Origin: J089 sp964535735
GTDB taxonomy: Bacteria; Fidelibacterota; Marinisomatia; Marinisomatales; J089
Assembly: GCA_964535735.1 (NCBI GenBank)
Contig: CAZHTM010000007.1
Span: 1 to 64,000, forward strand
Reading direction: 5' to 3'
Length of the DNA stretch: 64,000 nucleotides
The notes under the pieces were generated by a model that did no database searches, had not been told where the DNA came from, and worked only from the letters and a program-made list of their open reading frames with translations. Below are positions 44,175 to 52,245 of the stretch, piece after piece (positions within the stretch are counted from its first letter, which is position 1; every line of letters starts with the position of its first letter). The translations under genes and the position numbers were made by a program.

Positions 44175-45236
44175 TCAGGCGCCTTTTAATTGCGCCTGTT
44201 GCTCAGCCAGTCGGAGATTATCGATTAATTCCTGTAAATCTCCATCCAGAATTGCTTCCAATTGATGGGAGGTATAATTTATACGGTGATCTGTAACCCG
44301 TGATTGAGGAAAATTATAGGTGCGAATTTTGGCGGATCGATCTCCTGTGGAGACTAAAGACTTACGGGTTTCGGCCCGCTCCCGGGCAATCCGTTCCTGC
44401 TCAATGGCCAACAATCGCGCACGGAGAACTTTCATGGCGGCGGCACGGTTTTTATGCTGGGAAGATTCATCCTGACAAGTAACCACAAGCCCGGTGGGCA
44501 AGTGCGTGATCCGGATAGCGGAGTCTGTTTTATTAACATGCTGTCCGCCATGCCCGGAGGCACGATAGGTATCGATCTTCAAATCTGAGTCCAGGATTTC
44601 AACGTCGGCGTCTTCGGCTTCCGGCAGCACCGCCACTGTGGCCGCGGATGTATGTAGCCGCCCGCCCGCCTCCGTTTTGGGAACCCGCTGGACCCGGTGA
44701 ACTCCGCTCTCGTATTTCAATTGTCCATAGGCGCCTTCCCCTTCCACGGAGAATACAACACTTTTGAAGCCACCAATCCCGGTTTCATTAAGTTCCAGAA
44801 CAGCCGTTTTCCAGCGGCAACGTTCCGAATACCGGGTATACATGCGATATAAATCGGCGGCAAATAATGCCGCTTCTTCACCCCCGGTTCCGGCACGGAT
44901 TTCCACGATTGTATTGCGGTCATCATTGGGATCCCGGGGCAGCATAAGCATTTTCAATTCTTCTTCTAATCGAAGGCGCCGTTCCTCCAGGTCCGGCAGT
45001 TCTTCCTTCACCAATTCTTTGAGTTCCGGGTCGCCACCTGAGAGGATATCCCGATCTTCTGCGATTTGTTCGCACAACTGGAGGTATTGTTCACACTGCT
45101 TGGCCAGGGGCTCCAGACGCCGATGTTCCCGGGCGATTTCCACCACTTTATTTTGTTCCATGGCAATGGCGGGATCCGCCATTTTTTTACCCAAATCCTG
45201 ATATCGTTCCAGGACGGTGCGGGCCTTCTCGATCAT
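44175..45236 (-). CDS. prfA: Peptide chain release factor 1
   Basis: A 353-residue release factor that reads UAA and UAG stops. The codon-recognition tripeptide is PKT in RVQRVPKTEAGGRLHTSAAT. The catalytic GGQ is in YRASGHGGQHVNKTDSAIRI. The helical N-terminal domain begins MIEKARTVLERYQDLGKKM. I chose the ATG at 45236; a longer frame exists upstream but has no homologous look and lies within the DUF1385 gene. Length is normal (usual 355-360). The start overlaps the previous stop (TGATG). Confidence 0.95.
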   Translation of the reverse strand: MIEKARTVLERYQDLGKKMADPAIAMEQNKVVEIAREHRRLEPLAKQCEQYLQLCEQIAEDRDILSGGDPELKELVKEELPDLEERRLRLEEELKMLMLPRDPNDDRNTIVEIRAGTGGEEAALFAADLYRMYTRYSERCRWKTAVLELNETGIGGFKSVVFSVEGEGAYGQLKYESGVHRVQRVPKTEAGGRLHTSAATVAVLPEAEDADVEILDSDLKIDTYRASGHGGQHVNKTDSAIRITHLPTGLVVTCQDESSQHKNRAAAMKVLRARLLAIEQERIARERAETRKSLVSTGDRSAKIRTYNFPQSRVTDHRINYTSHQLEAILDGDLQELIDNLRLAEQQAQLKGA

Positions 45237-46210
45237 CAGATGGCCTCCGCCACATAGGATTGACCTTCCATCGATTCGAACTGATCGCCAAAAGCCGATT
45301 TCAAGGCATTTATAGCCACCTCGACCATGTCGTCTTCTGGCGGCTGGGTGGTGATTCGTTGAAGCCAAAGCCCAGGGGCGCGGAGACTACGTAATACTTT
45401 CCCGGCAGTGGGGCGTGCCGTGAGTTTGATGATTTCGTAGGAAAGTCCCGCCACAAGGGGAATTAAGGGAAGGTGAAATACCAGTCGCTGAACTAATGTG
45501 AGCGATCCAAGCGCGGCAATGACTGCGGTATCAAGCAGAGCAAAAAAGAGAATCGATGTAAGAAGGACAATAAAAATAAACGAGGTGCCGCAGCGGGGAT
45601 GATACGTGGAAAAGGACTGAGCATGGTCAATCGTCACCGTCTGCCCCGATTCAAAATTAAACACCACCTTATGTTCCGCTCCATGATACTGGAACAGACG
45701 TTTCACATCACGCATAAGCGAAATGATCTTGAGATAAAGGAGGAAGAACACAATGCGCAAACTCCCGGCAGCCAGATTAAAAAGAAAGGCTTCTTTGTTC
45801 AGATGCAAAAGACGAGTGGAAATCCAATAAGGAGCCAGCATGAACAGAGTAAAAGCCAAAACCACCGCAAACAAGGTGGAAAATGCATTAGCTAGTTTCG
45901 TCTTTAACCCTGAATTGCTGGTTTCTTCCGGCAGGGCCACATCGGCGGACCACTGTAAGGTTTGCATCCCCATTTTCAGAGCTTCGAATAAAGACATAAT
46001 ACCGCGCAGAATCGGTTTTTTCCAAATGGTTGAAGTTTCTACACGGGAGGTAAAATCCCTTCGCTGAATTTGGATTTCACCCTCGGGGTTTCGCACAGCG
46101 GTAGCGTAGGCCCCGGGTACGCGCATCATCACACCTTCAATCACCGCTTGCCCTCCTACCAAAATGGAAGGTTTGGCAACCAACACTGAAATCCATTTTT
46201 TCATAGACAT
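45236..46210 (-). CDS. DUF1385-family membrane protein (YqhQ-like)
   Basis: A 324-residue protein of the DUF1385 family, often encoded beside prfA and rpmE. The N-terminus has the family signature GGQAVIEGVMMRVPG, then RDFTSRVE. About four or five membrane segments follow (residues about 105-230), with HPRCGTSFIFIVLLTSILFF. The C-terminal part includes LWLQRITTQPPEDDMVEVAI. The biochemical role is unknown. The GGAAGG ribosome-binding site is part of the 3' arm of the hairpin at 46211-46250, which could limit its translation or transcription. Confidence 0.85.
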   Translation of the reverse strand: MSMKKWISVLVAKPSILVGGQAVIEGVMMRVPGAYATAVRNPEGEIQIQRRDFTSRVETSTIWKKPILRGIMSLFEALKMGMQTLQWSADVALPEETSNSGLKTKLANAFSTLFAVVLAFTLFMLAPYWISTRLLHLNKEAFLFNLAAGSLRIVFFLLYLKIISLMRDVKRLFQYHGAEHKVVFNFESGQTVTIDHAQSFSTYHPRCGTSFIFIVLLTSILFFALLDTAVIAALGSLTLVQRLVFHLPLIPLVAGLSYEIIKLTARPTAGKVLRSLRAPGLWLQRITTQPPEDDMVEVAINALKSAFGDQFESMEGQSYVAEAI

Positions 46211-46250
46211 AAAAAGGCCTTCCGGGACATATACATCCTGCGGAAAGCCT
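46211..46250 (-). terminator. Terminator-like hairpin between rpmE and the DUF1385 gene
   Basis: On the minus strand AGGCTTTCCG (46250-46241) pairs with CGGAAGGCCT (46224-46215), ten pairs with one G-U. It is followed by TTTT and then the ATG of the DUF1385 gene. It looks like an intrinsic terminator for rpmE. Its 3' arm also contains the GGAAGG ribosome-binding site of the next gene, so read-through and start-site masking could both regulate it. Confidence 0.65.
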
Positions 46251-46267
46251 GAATGATAATCAACTCG

Positions 46268-46519
46268 CTACTTAGAAGCGATCTGACCGTACTTTTTCCG
46301 AAATTTATCGATCCGACCAGCGGTATCCACTAATTTTTGTTTCCCAGTATAAAACGGATGGGTGAACGATGTGATGTCACAATGAATTTCGTAATGATCA
46401 ACCCCATCGATTTTTCGAATTTTCTCACTGGTTTGAGTGGACCGCGTTACGATTTCATCACCGGATGAACTATCCACAAATATAACGGGATGATAGTCGG
46501 GATGAATACCTTTTTTCAT
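46268..46519 (-). CDS. rpmE2: 50S ribosomal protein L31, type B
   Basis: An 83-residue ribosomal protein. It starts MKKGIHPDYHPVIFVD and has the conserved SFTHPFYTGKQKLVDTAGR block. It lacks the CxxC zinc motif of type A L31, so it is the zinc-independent B form with the usual length of 80-90. AGGAG lies six bases before the ATG at 46519, which decides against the TTG two codons upstream. A terminator-like hairpin follows. Confidence 0.95.
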   Translation of the reverse strand: MKKGIHPDYHPVIFVDSSSGDEIVTRSTQTSEKIRKIDGVDHYEIHCDITSFTHPFYTGKQKLVDTAGRIDKFRKKYGQIASK

Positions 46520-46532
46520 TTCCAACTCCTGA

Positions 46533-47738
46533 TTAAGCTAAGTTTCCCAATGTGTCGGCGACACGCTGAATTCCGCGTCGAATGGAATCCAGATCAGTGG
46601 CAAAAGAAAACCGGATATGTCCCGGGGCGCCAAATCCATCACCGGGGACTGTAACCACCTTTGCCGAGTTAAGAATATACTGAGATAAATCAAACGAATC
46701 CTCAATTATTTTTGAGCCATTGGTCTTGCCAATATAAGCCGAAAAGTCAGGGAATGCGTAAAAGGCGCCTTCCGGTTGGACGCAAGTAACGTTGGGAATA
46801 TCACGGAGCAATTTCACCATCAAATCACGACGCTCACGAAAGGTCGCCCGCATGGAGTCCACCGGTGACTGATCTCCAATCAATGCTTCGACAGCCGCTT
46901 TTTGTCCAATGGCGTTGGCACAGGAGGTGGCTTGTCCCTGAATTTTCGCCATGGCCGCAATTAATTCCCGATCACCAGCGGCATACCCAATTCTCCACCC
47001 AGTCATGGCGTAGGTTTTGGACAAACTCATGAGCGTCAGCACGGGAACAGAGGTTGTGTTCAACGCCGCCAGGCTGGTAAATCGGCCAGAATACACCAAT
47101 TGCTCATAACATTCATCCGCCAAAATCACCCATCCGTATTTTTCAGCCAGCTCAAGGATTCGCCGATTGGCTTCTTCCGACCAAATTCCACCAGTAGGAT
47201 TAGACGGGGAATTGGTAATCACACCTTTAATCCGTGGAGATAGTTTCCGCTCCAGGTCGTCCCAGTCCGGTTCAAACTGGCGTTCCGGTACGGTATCAAC
47301 AAAAACAGGCTCAGCATCGGCAAGACGGACAAACTCTGGGAAGGAAACCCAATAGGGTCGAAAGACCAGGACTTCATCGCCCGCTTCAAAAAGGGCTTGG
47401 CAGGCTGTGTACAGGCTTTGCTTTTCTCCGTTGGACACTAAAATTTGGTCAGGAGAAAAATGCAACCCATTGTCCCGTTCCAGCTTGGTACAAATGGCCT
47501 GTCGCAATTCAAGAAGGCCCGGTCCGGCGGTATACTTCGTGTATCCCTGATCAATTGCCGCTTTCCCCGCTTCCCGAATATGGACCGGGGTATTAAAATC
47601 GGGTTCGCCTACACTAAAATTGATCACATCCTCACCCTGTTCCCGCAACTCGGTGGCGCGAGTTGCCATTTCCAGGGTAAGCGATGGTTGTATTTTATGG
47701 ACGCGGGATGCGAACTGAAGTCGAACGGACGAGGTCAA
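46533..47738 (-). CDS. Class I/II pyridoxal-phosphate aminotransferase (aspartate aminotransferase-like)
   Basis: A 401-residue cytoplasmic enzyme of the AspC 1b subgroup. Motifs are INFSVGEPDFNTP, GYTKYTAGPG, SPSNPTGGIWSEE, the cofactor-binding LADECYEQLVYSG, the Schiff-base Lys in SLSKTYAMTGWRIGYAAG, and the carboxylate-binding Arg in HIRFSFAT. It moves amino groups between aspartate (or a similar amino acid, perhaps prephenate-derived) and 2-oxoglutarate. The start is TTG at 47738, overlapping the stop of the Cas6-like gene (TTGA), so the two are coupled. The substrate is inferred from family. Confidence 0.9.
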   Translation of the reverse strand: MTSSVRLQFASRVHKIQPSLTLEMATRATELREQGEDVINFSVGEPDFNTPVHIREAGKAAIDQGYTKYTAGPGLLELRQAICTKLERDNGLHFSPDQILVSNGEKQSLYTACQALFEAGDEVLVFRPYWVSFPEFVRLADAEPVFVDTVPERQFEPDWDDLERKLSPRIKGVITNSPSNPTGGIWSEEANRRILELAEKYGWVILADECYEQLVYSGRFTSLAALNTTSVPVLTLMSLSKTYAMTGWRIGYAAGDRELIAAMAKIQGQATSCANAIGQKAAVEALIGDQSPVDSMRATFRERRDLMVKLLRDIPNVTCVQPEGAFYAFPDFSAYIGKTNGSKIIEDSFDLSQYILNSAKVVTVPGDGFGAPGHIRFSFATDLDSIRRGIQRVADTLGNLA

Positions 47739-48790
47739 AGGTCATGCCGTTTACGATGGTATTCTGGACTATTGTACTTCGAATCTTCATCCACGCCTTC
47801 ATCATTGGGATCAACGTCTTTTTCCCAATCCACCTCTTTACTAAATCGGCTCCGTTCCTCCGGAAACGGTCCTGGGGGCGCATTAAATCCTCGAAATCCG
47901 CTTCGGCGGCGAACATTGCGACGCACCTTCCCAGGGACGTTTGGTCGTGGCTCACGCCGGGGTTTGGGCACCTCTTCGGCTTCTACGACGTCCATTCCCT
48001 CAGTCGTTTCTTCGGTAATCTCTTCAGGGATTTCTTCCGGTTTTTCTTTTTCAGCACCCGCTTTCAGGTCTGATTCATCAAAACTGAACATCTCCGGATT
48101 GAATAATCCATAAATCGCACCATAGCCGCGGGTAATGCCATTACCCACGCCCAAATAATTGGGGAGGATGAAATTGGTCCGGAATTCGCCATAGAAGGCC
48201 CCCCAGGCATTTTCATCCACGGGTTTGGGGAACAGAGACGATAAAGATACTTTAGTATAGACTTTTTCTGTTAAATCCATTCCCATCTCCCGGGCGATAA
48301 ATACGATATTTTGCCCCAGAAGTCGATTGAGGAAACTCACCCGCTCAGGATTATTCAAAAACCGGTAACGACTGCCAGTCATTTGATTTAATGCAACCCA
48401 GGGGGTGATAAACCGGTAGCGAATCAATCGGTTGGTGGGATGTAAATGATCATCGTTTTCTTCGATATCAACATCCAGAACCTGGAAGGTAATATTCCCA
48501 AAATCGAGCAAGTCCATTTTTTTGGCAATGGACAGGATGGCGTCCACGCCTTCTCCAATACCAACCAAATAGATTTGTTCATTAAGAATTTTAACCTGTA
48601 CGCGGGGATAAAGGAACCGATCCCGATAGCGTCCATCCAACATAGGAACGATTTCTTCCTCAGGGAATAAACGCATCAGGACCCCTTTCACCTGATAAGG
48701 GGTCTTTTTAACCGGCTTATCCGTAATCACCCGAACGGTTACTGATCGTACTGGAGGATATGCTTTAACTTGTTCTAATTCATTTTCCAT
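47735..48790 (-). CDS. Cas6-like RAMP-fold protein with Arg-rich tail, outside any CRISPR locus
   Basis: A 351-residue protein. Residues 15-110 read like the first RAMP (ferredoxin-like) half of Cas6b-type proteins: VKGVLMRLFPEE, then FLYPRVQVKILNEQIYLVGI and GEGVDAIL. Residues 125-240 look like the second half and end in the Gly-rich loop LPNYLGVGNGITRGYGAIYG. The remaining 110 residues are an acidic stretch and then an Arg-rich tail (RREPRPNVPGKVRRNVRRRS). The N-terminal His expected of Cas6b nucleases is not seen; the first His pair is at about 118-120. It lies among housekeeping genes (rho upstream, aminotransferase downstream) with no cas gene or array. RNA binding is likely; cleavage is doubtful. 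Confidence 0.55.
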   Translation of the reverse strand: MENELEQVKAYPPVRSVTVRVITDKPVKKTPYQVKGVLMRLFPEEEIVPMLDGRYRDRFLYPRVQVKILNEQIYLVGIGEGVDAILSIAKKMDLLDFGNITFQVLDVDIEENDDHLHPTNRLIRYRFITPWVALNQMTGSRYRFLNNPERVSFLNRLLGQNIVFIAREMGMDLTEKVYTKVSLSSLFPKPVDENAWGAFYGEFRTNFILPNYLGVGNGITRGYGAIYGLFNPEMFSFDESDLKAGAEKEKPEEIPEEITEETTEGMDVVEAEEVPKPRREPRPNVPGKVRRNVRRRSGFRGFNAPPGPFPEERSRFSKEVDWEKDVDPNDEGVDEDSKYNSPEYHRKRHDL

Positions 48791-48842
48791 AACTAAACCT
48801 CATCTATAACAAATGCTAGTTACACCAATGGATAAATTACTT

Positions 48843-50090
48843 TTATTGGCTCATTGTGTCCAGGAATTCTTCATTACTTTTTGTCCGCATCATTTTATCC
48901 CGCATGAATTCCATGCCTTCAATCGTATTCATCTCATTCAGCAGCTTCCGTAAAATCCACATCCGGCTGAGCACTTTCTTTGAAAGCAGCAATTCTTCTT
49001 TACGCGTACCGGACCTTACCAAGTCAAACGACGGGAATATCCTGCGATCACTTAAACGACGATCAAGAACCAACTCCATATTACCGGTACCTTTGAATTC
49101 TTCAAAGATAACGTCATCCATTCGGCTGCCTGTATCTACGAGCGCAGTTGCGATAATCGACAAACTGCCCCCTTCTTCTGTATTACGAGCCGCCCCAAAG
49201 AATTGTTTCGGTTTTTTCAACGCATTGGAGTCGACGCCGCCAGACAGAATTTTTCCGCTGTGGGGAATGACAGCGTTATGCGCACGGGCCAGACGGGTAA
49301 TACTATCCAGTAATATGACCACATCGTCCCCAAATTCCACCATTCTCCGTGCCTTCTGCAATACCATGTCGGCAACGGAAACATGACGCTCCGGCGCCTC
49401 GTCGAAAGTGGAACTGACCACCTCCGCATCCACATTTTGCTTGAAATCGGTCACTTCCTCTGGACGTTCATCAATCAATAGTATTAGCAATTTAGTTGCG
49501 GGATGATTGATCCGAATGGCATTGGCCAGTTGCTGCAAGAGAATGGTTTTTCCTGTTTTAGGTTGAGCTACAATCAATCCCCGTTGACCTTTCCCAATGG
49601 GAGCGATAAGGTCCATAATGCGCATGGATAAATTTTTCGGATCGGTTTCCAGCTTAAATTTCTCCTTTGGGAAGGTCGGCGTAAAATTATCAAACAAAAT
49701 GCTATTTTTAATTTCCTCCGGGGGACGCCCATTGACCATATCCAGTTTCAGCAACGCGTAAAACCGTTCCTTGGCTTTCGGGGGTCGAATTTGACCCGTA
49801 ATCAAATGCCCCGTCCGCAACCCAAAACGTTTGATTTGTGAGGGGCTTACATAAATATCATCAGGACCCGGCATATAGTTAAAATCCGGACTGCGCAGAA
49901 ATCCATACCCATCCGATAGAACTTCCAGAACACCGGCGGCGTACAACGCACCATTTTTATCGGCCTGACCTTGTAAAATTTTGACGATTAATTCCTGTTT
50001 ATTTAAACCGGAAAAGCCCTGGATTTCCATATCGCGGGCAATCTGGGTCAAGGCTTTAATATTAAGCGCCTGTAATTCGTTGAGATCCAT
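48843..50090 (-). CDS. rho: Transcription termination factor Rho
   Basis: A 415-residue hexameric RNA helicase that ends transcription. The N-terminal Rho_N SAP-like domain (MDLNELQALNIKALTQIARD) is followed by the cold-shock RNA-binding domain (GVLEVLSDGYGFLRSPDFNY). The ATPase has Walker A PKTGKTILLQQ, Walker B LLILLIDERPEEVTDF, and the Q- and R-loop regions. I chose the ATG at 50090, preceded by AAAAGGAA; the upstream extension is not Rho-like. Length is normal (about 415-420). Confidence 0.95.
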   Translation of the reverse strand: MDLNELQALNIKALTQIARDMEIQGFSGLNKQELIVKILQGQADKNGALYAAGVLEVLSDGYGFLRSPDFNYMPGPDDIYVSPSQIKRFGLRTGHLITGQIRPPKAKERFYALLKLDMVNGRPPEEIKNSILFDNFTPTFPKEKFKLETDPKNLSMRIMDLIAPIGKGQRGLIVAQPKTGKTILLQQLANAIRINHPATKLLILLIDERPEEVTDFKQNVDAEVVSSTFDEAPERHVSVADMVLQKARRMVEFGDDVVILLDSITRLARAHNAVIPHSGKILSGGVDSNALKKPKQFFGAARNTEEGGSLSIIATALVDTGSRMDDVIFEEFKGTGNMELVLDRRLSDRRIFPSFDLVRSGTRKEELLLSKKVLSRMWILRKLLNEMNTIEGMEFMRDKMMRTKSNEEFLDTMSQ

Positions 50091-50186
50091 CAAGTGGGTT
50101 CCTTTTAATTCACGTGTTGGGGAAATATGTCCTAAAGAAGAGAAAAAAGCTTCGCGCGGATACAAATATCTAAGAAGTAAATTACG

Positions 50187-51461
50187 CTAAATCACCCCAT
50201 TGTCAAAACATTTATCAAAAACAGTGTACACCTGTCCAGCGATATAATGACTACCAAAGATCAGGCCCGGTCTGTTCGAATTCTCGTACCGTTTTAATTG
50301 TCGCAAAGCATCCATTAAATTTTCCCAGCATTCATTTTCGACACCATTTTTCGTAAGTCGTTCACTCAATTCCCGGGCAGAAAGCAATCCCAAATCAGGC
50401 TCCCCGGAAACCCACAAGCGATGAAATTTTCCTTTAAGCGCCCTGGCCAGATGATCCAAATCTTTATCTCCCTTTAAGACCATCAGCCCCCAGGGTCGTT
50501 TGGCATAAACTTGCTTCAGAGATTTCAACACGCGATCCAATCCGTGAGAGTTGTGGGCCACATCATAATAGATCGGAGGCGCGGCTTGAAGTCGCTCCAA
50601 TCGACCAGGCCAGTGAGTTTTTTCCAACCCGTTTGCCAACATATTCGCAGATAGGTGAGGAAACAGCGTCTGCATGGCAGTCAGGGCCACACAGGCATTT
50701 TCCATCTGGTGCCGTCCAATGAGAGTCACCGTCCACGTCCGACCTCTCCATCGAAACGAGGATCCCGCAGGGTTGATCGATACTGTCCGACATGACCGAA
50801 AATCTACAGAAACCACGGGACTGTTGGTGACTTTGGCCATTTGTTTGAATAGGTTTCGAATATGGGGTACTTGTGCTCCGAGTACAACGGGAACACCGGA
50901 TTTAAGGATACCTCCTTTTTCCCGGGCTATGGCAGTCAGGGTTGAACCCAGGATTTCCCGGTGGTCCCACCCCACGGGTGTAATTACTGTAAGCCTGGGG
51001 TTCAACACATTGGTAGAATCTAACCGTCCCCCCAAACCCGTTTCCACCACGGCCACATCTACCTTCATTCGGTGAAAATACCAAAAAGCAAGTGCCGTTG
51101 TGGTTTCAAAAAAAGTAGCTTGAATTTGATCAATGGCATTCTTCGTGTTTTTCAGAAATTCCAGAATGGATTCATCATCAATCGGCTGGCCATTAACGCG
51201 AATCCGTTCATTAAAACGCACTAAATGGGGAGACGTGTACAGTCCCACTTTCAAACCGGCTTCCCGCGCCATGGATGCTATCATGGCCGATGTGGAGCCC
51301 TTGCCATTCGTCCCGGCTACGTGAATTGCGTCCCAATGGTGATGCGGATTGCCGCAGGCTGTCAAAAGACGGCGGGTATGGTCTAATCCTTTTTTAATGC
51401 CCCGTCGTTCCAGGGCATAGAGATACGAGAGGTATTGATCTAATTCAGGGGAGATGGACAA
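50187..51461 (-). CDS. folC: Folylpolyglutamate synthase / dihydrofolate synthase
   Basis: A 424-residue Mur-ligase-type enzyme that adds glutamate to folates. The ATP-binding P-loop is HVAGTNGKGSTSAMIASMAR. Other signatures are GLYTSPHLVRFNERI, VVETGLGGRLDSTNVL and IYYDVAHNSHG. The start is TTG at 51461, and it overlaps the murI stop by 17 bases. The C-terminal domain is complete and the length is normal. Confidence 0.92.
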   Translation of the reverse strand: MSISPELDQYLSYLYALERRGIKKGLDHTRRLLTACGNPHHHWDAIHVAGTNGKGSTSAMIASMAREAGLKVGLYTSPHLVRFNERIRVNGQPIDDESILEFLKNTKNAIDQIQATFFETTTALAFWYFHRMKVDVAVVETGLGGRLDSTNVLNPRLTVITPVGWDHREILGSTLTAIAREKGGILKSGVPVVLGAQVPHIRNLFKQMAKVTNSPVVSVDFRSCRTVSINPAGSSFRWRGRTWTVTLIGRHQMENACVALTAMQTLFPHLSANMLANGLEKTHWPGRLERLQAAPPIYYDVAHNSHGLDRVLKSLKQVYAKRPWGLMVLKGDKDLDHLARALKGKFHRLWVSGEPDLGLLSARELSERLTKNGVENECWENLMDALRQLKRYENSNRPGLIFGSHYIAGQVYTVFDKCFDNGVI

Positions 51462-52245
51462 GGGAAACGTTTTCCAACGAATGACCTAAAAAACGCTCGG
51501 CCACGGACTCAAATCGCGCCGGGAAATCGGTGACAAATACGTCCAACGTTCCCGGTTCCTGCGTGGAACTTAACAAGTCCAAATCCTGCAACTCCAGAGC
51601 CAGGCGATTTGCCACCGTTTCCGCCGAATCCACCAACGTCGTCTTGCCATCCACGATAGATTGCAGAAGTGGTTTTAATAACGGGTAATGAGTACAGCCC
51701 AAAATCAAGGTGTCCAACTCCGCCAAGGTGATTTCAGACAGATATTTTTCCGCCACCATCCGGGTCACGGGTTCCATGAGCCATCCTTCCTCCACCAAAG
51801 GAACAAACAATGGGCAGGGCTGACTTACAACCTGGACATCAGGGTGTTTCTCCAACAGTTTCTTTTCATAGGCACCTGAACGAATTGTGGCCACAGTCCC
51901 GATGACCCCAACACGGTTATTCCGAGTTATTTCCAAAGCTGCATCCACACCTGGCTCAATCACACCCATCACGGGGACATCTATGGATTTTTTAAGATAA
52001 TCCAGTGCCAGAGCTGAGGCCGTATTGCACGCCACGACCAAGTATTTGGCGCCTCGATCGACTAAAAACTGCGCAATACCGAGAGCGTATTCCTGTACAA
52101 GCGTTTGGCTTTTATTCCCGTAAGGCACACGAGCCGTATCCCCAAAATATAAGAGCGATTCATTGGGCATTTTGGAACGGATGGCTCGTGTTACTGTGAG
52201 CCCTCCAAGTCCAGAGTCAAAAATTCCGATAGGCGCGGTGGACAT
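51445..52245 (-). CDS. murI: Glutamate racemase
   Basis: A 266-residue cofactor-independent racemase that makes D-glutamate for peptidoglycan. It has GIFDSGLGGLTVTRAI with the substrate-binding Asp/Ser, the catalytic Cys in VVACNTASA (about residue 74), and the second catalytic Cys in LILGCTHYPLL (about 185). The ATG overlaps the amidase stop (TAATG). It forms a cell-wall pair with the amidase gene upstream. Confidence 0.95.
   Translation of the reverse strand: MSTAPIGIFDSGLGGLTVTRAIRSKMPNESLLYFGDTARVPYGNKSQTLVQEYALGIAQFLVDRGAKYLVVACNTASALALDYLKKSIDVPVMGVIEPGVDAALEITRNNRVGVIGTVATIRSGAYEKKLLEKHPDVQVVSQPCPLFVPLVEEGWLMEPVTRMVAEKYLSEITLAELDTLILGCTHYPLLKPLLQSIVDGKTTLVDSAETVANRLALELQDLDLLSSTQEPGTLDVFVTDFPARFESVAERFLGHSLENVSLVHLP

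Noticed and set aside
45237..45368. N-terminal extension of RF1 by 44 residues
   Set aside because: The extension is encoded within the DUF1385 gene in another frame and is not RF1-like; the ATG at 45236 gives the normal length.
47445..48113. A 222-codon open frame on the plus strand, Ser/Arg-rich
   Set aside because: Antisense of the aminotransferase and the low-complexity tail of the Cas6-like gene; no family resemblance.
47735..48790. A complete CRISPR-Cas locus around the Cas6-like gene
   Set aside because: No direct-repeat array and no other cas gene was found in the neighbouring sequence.
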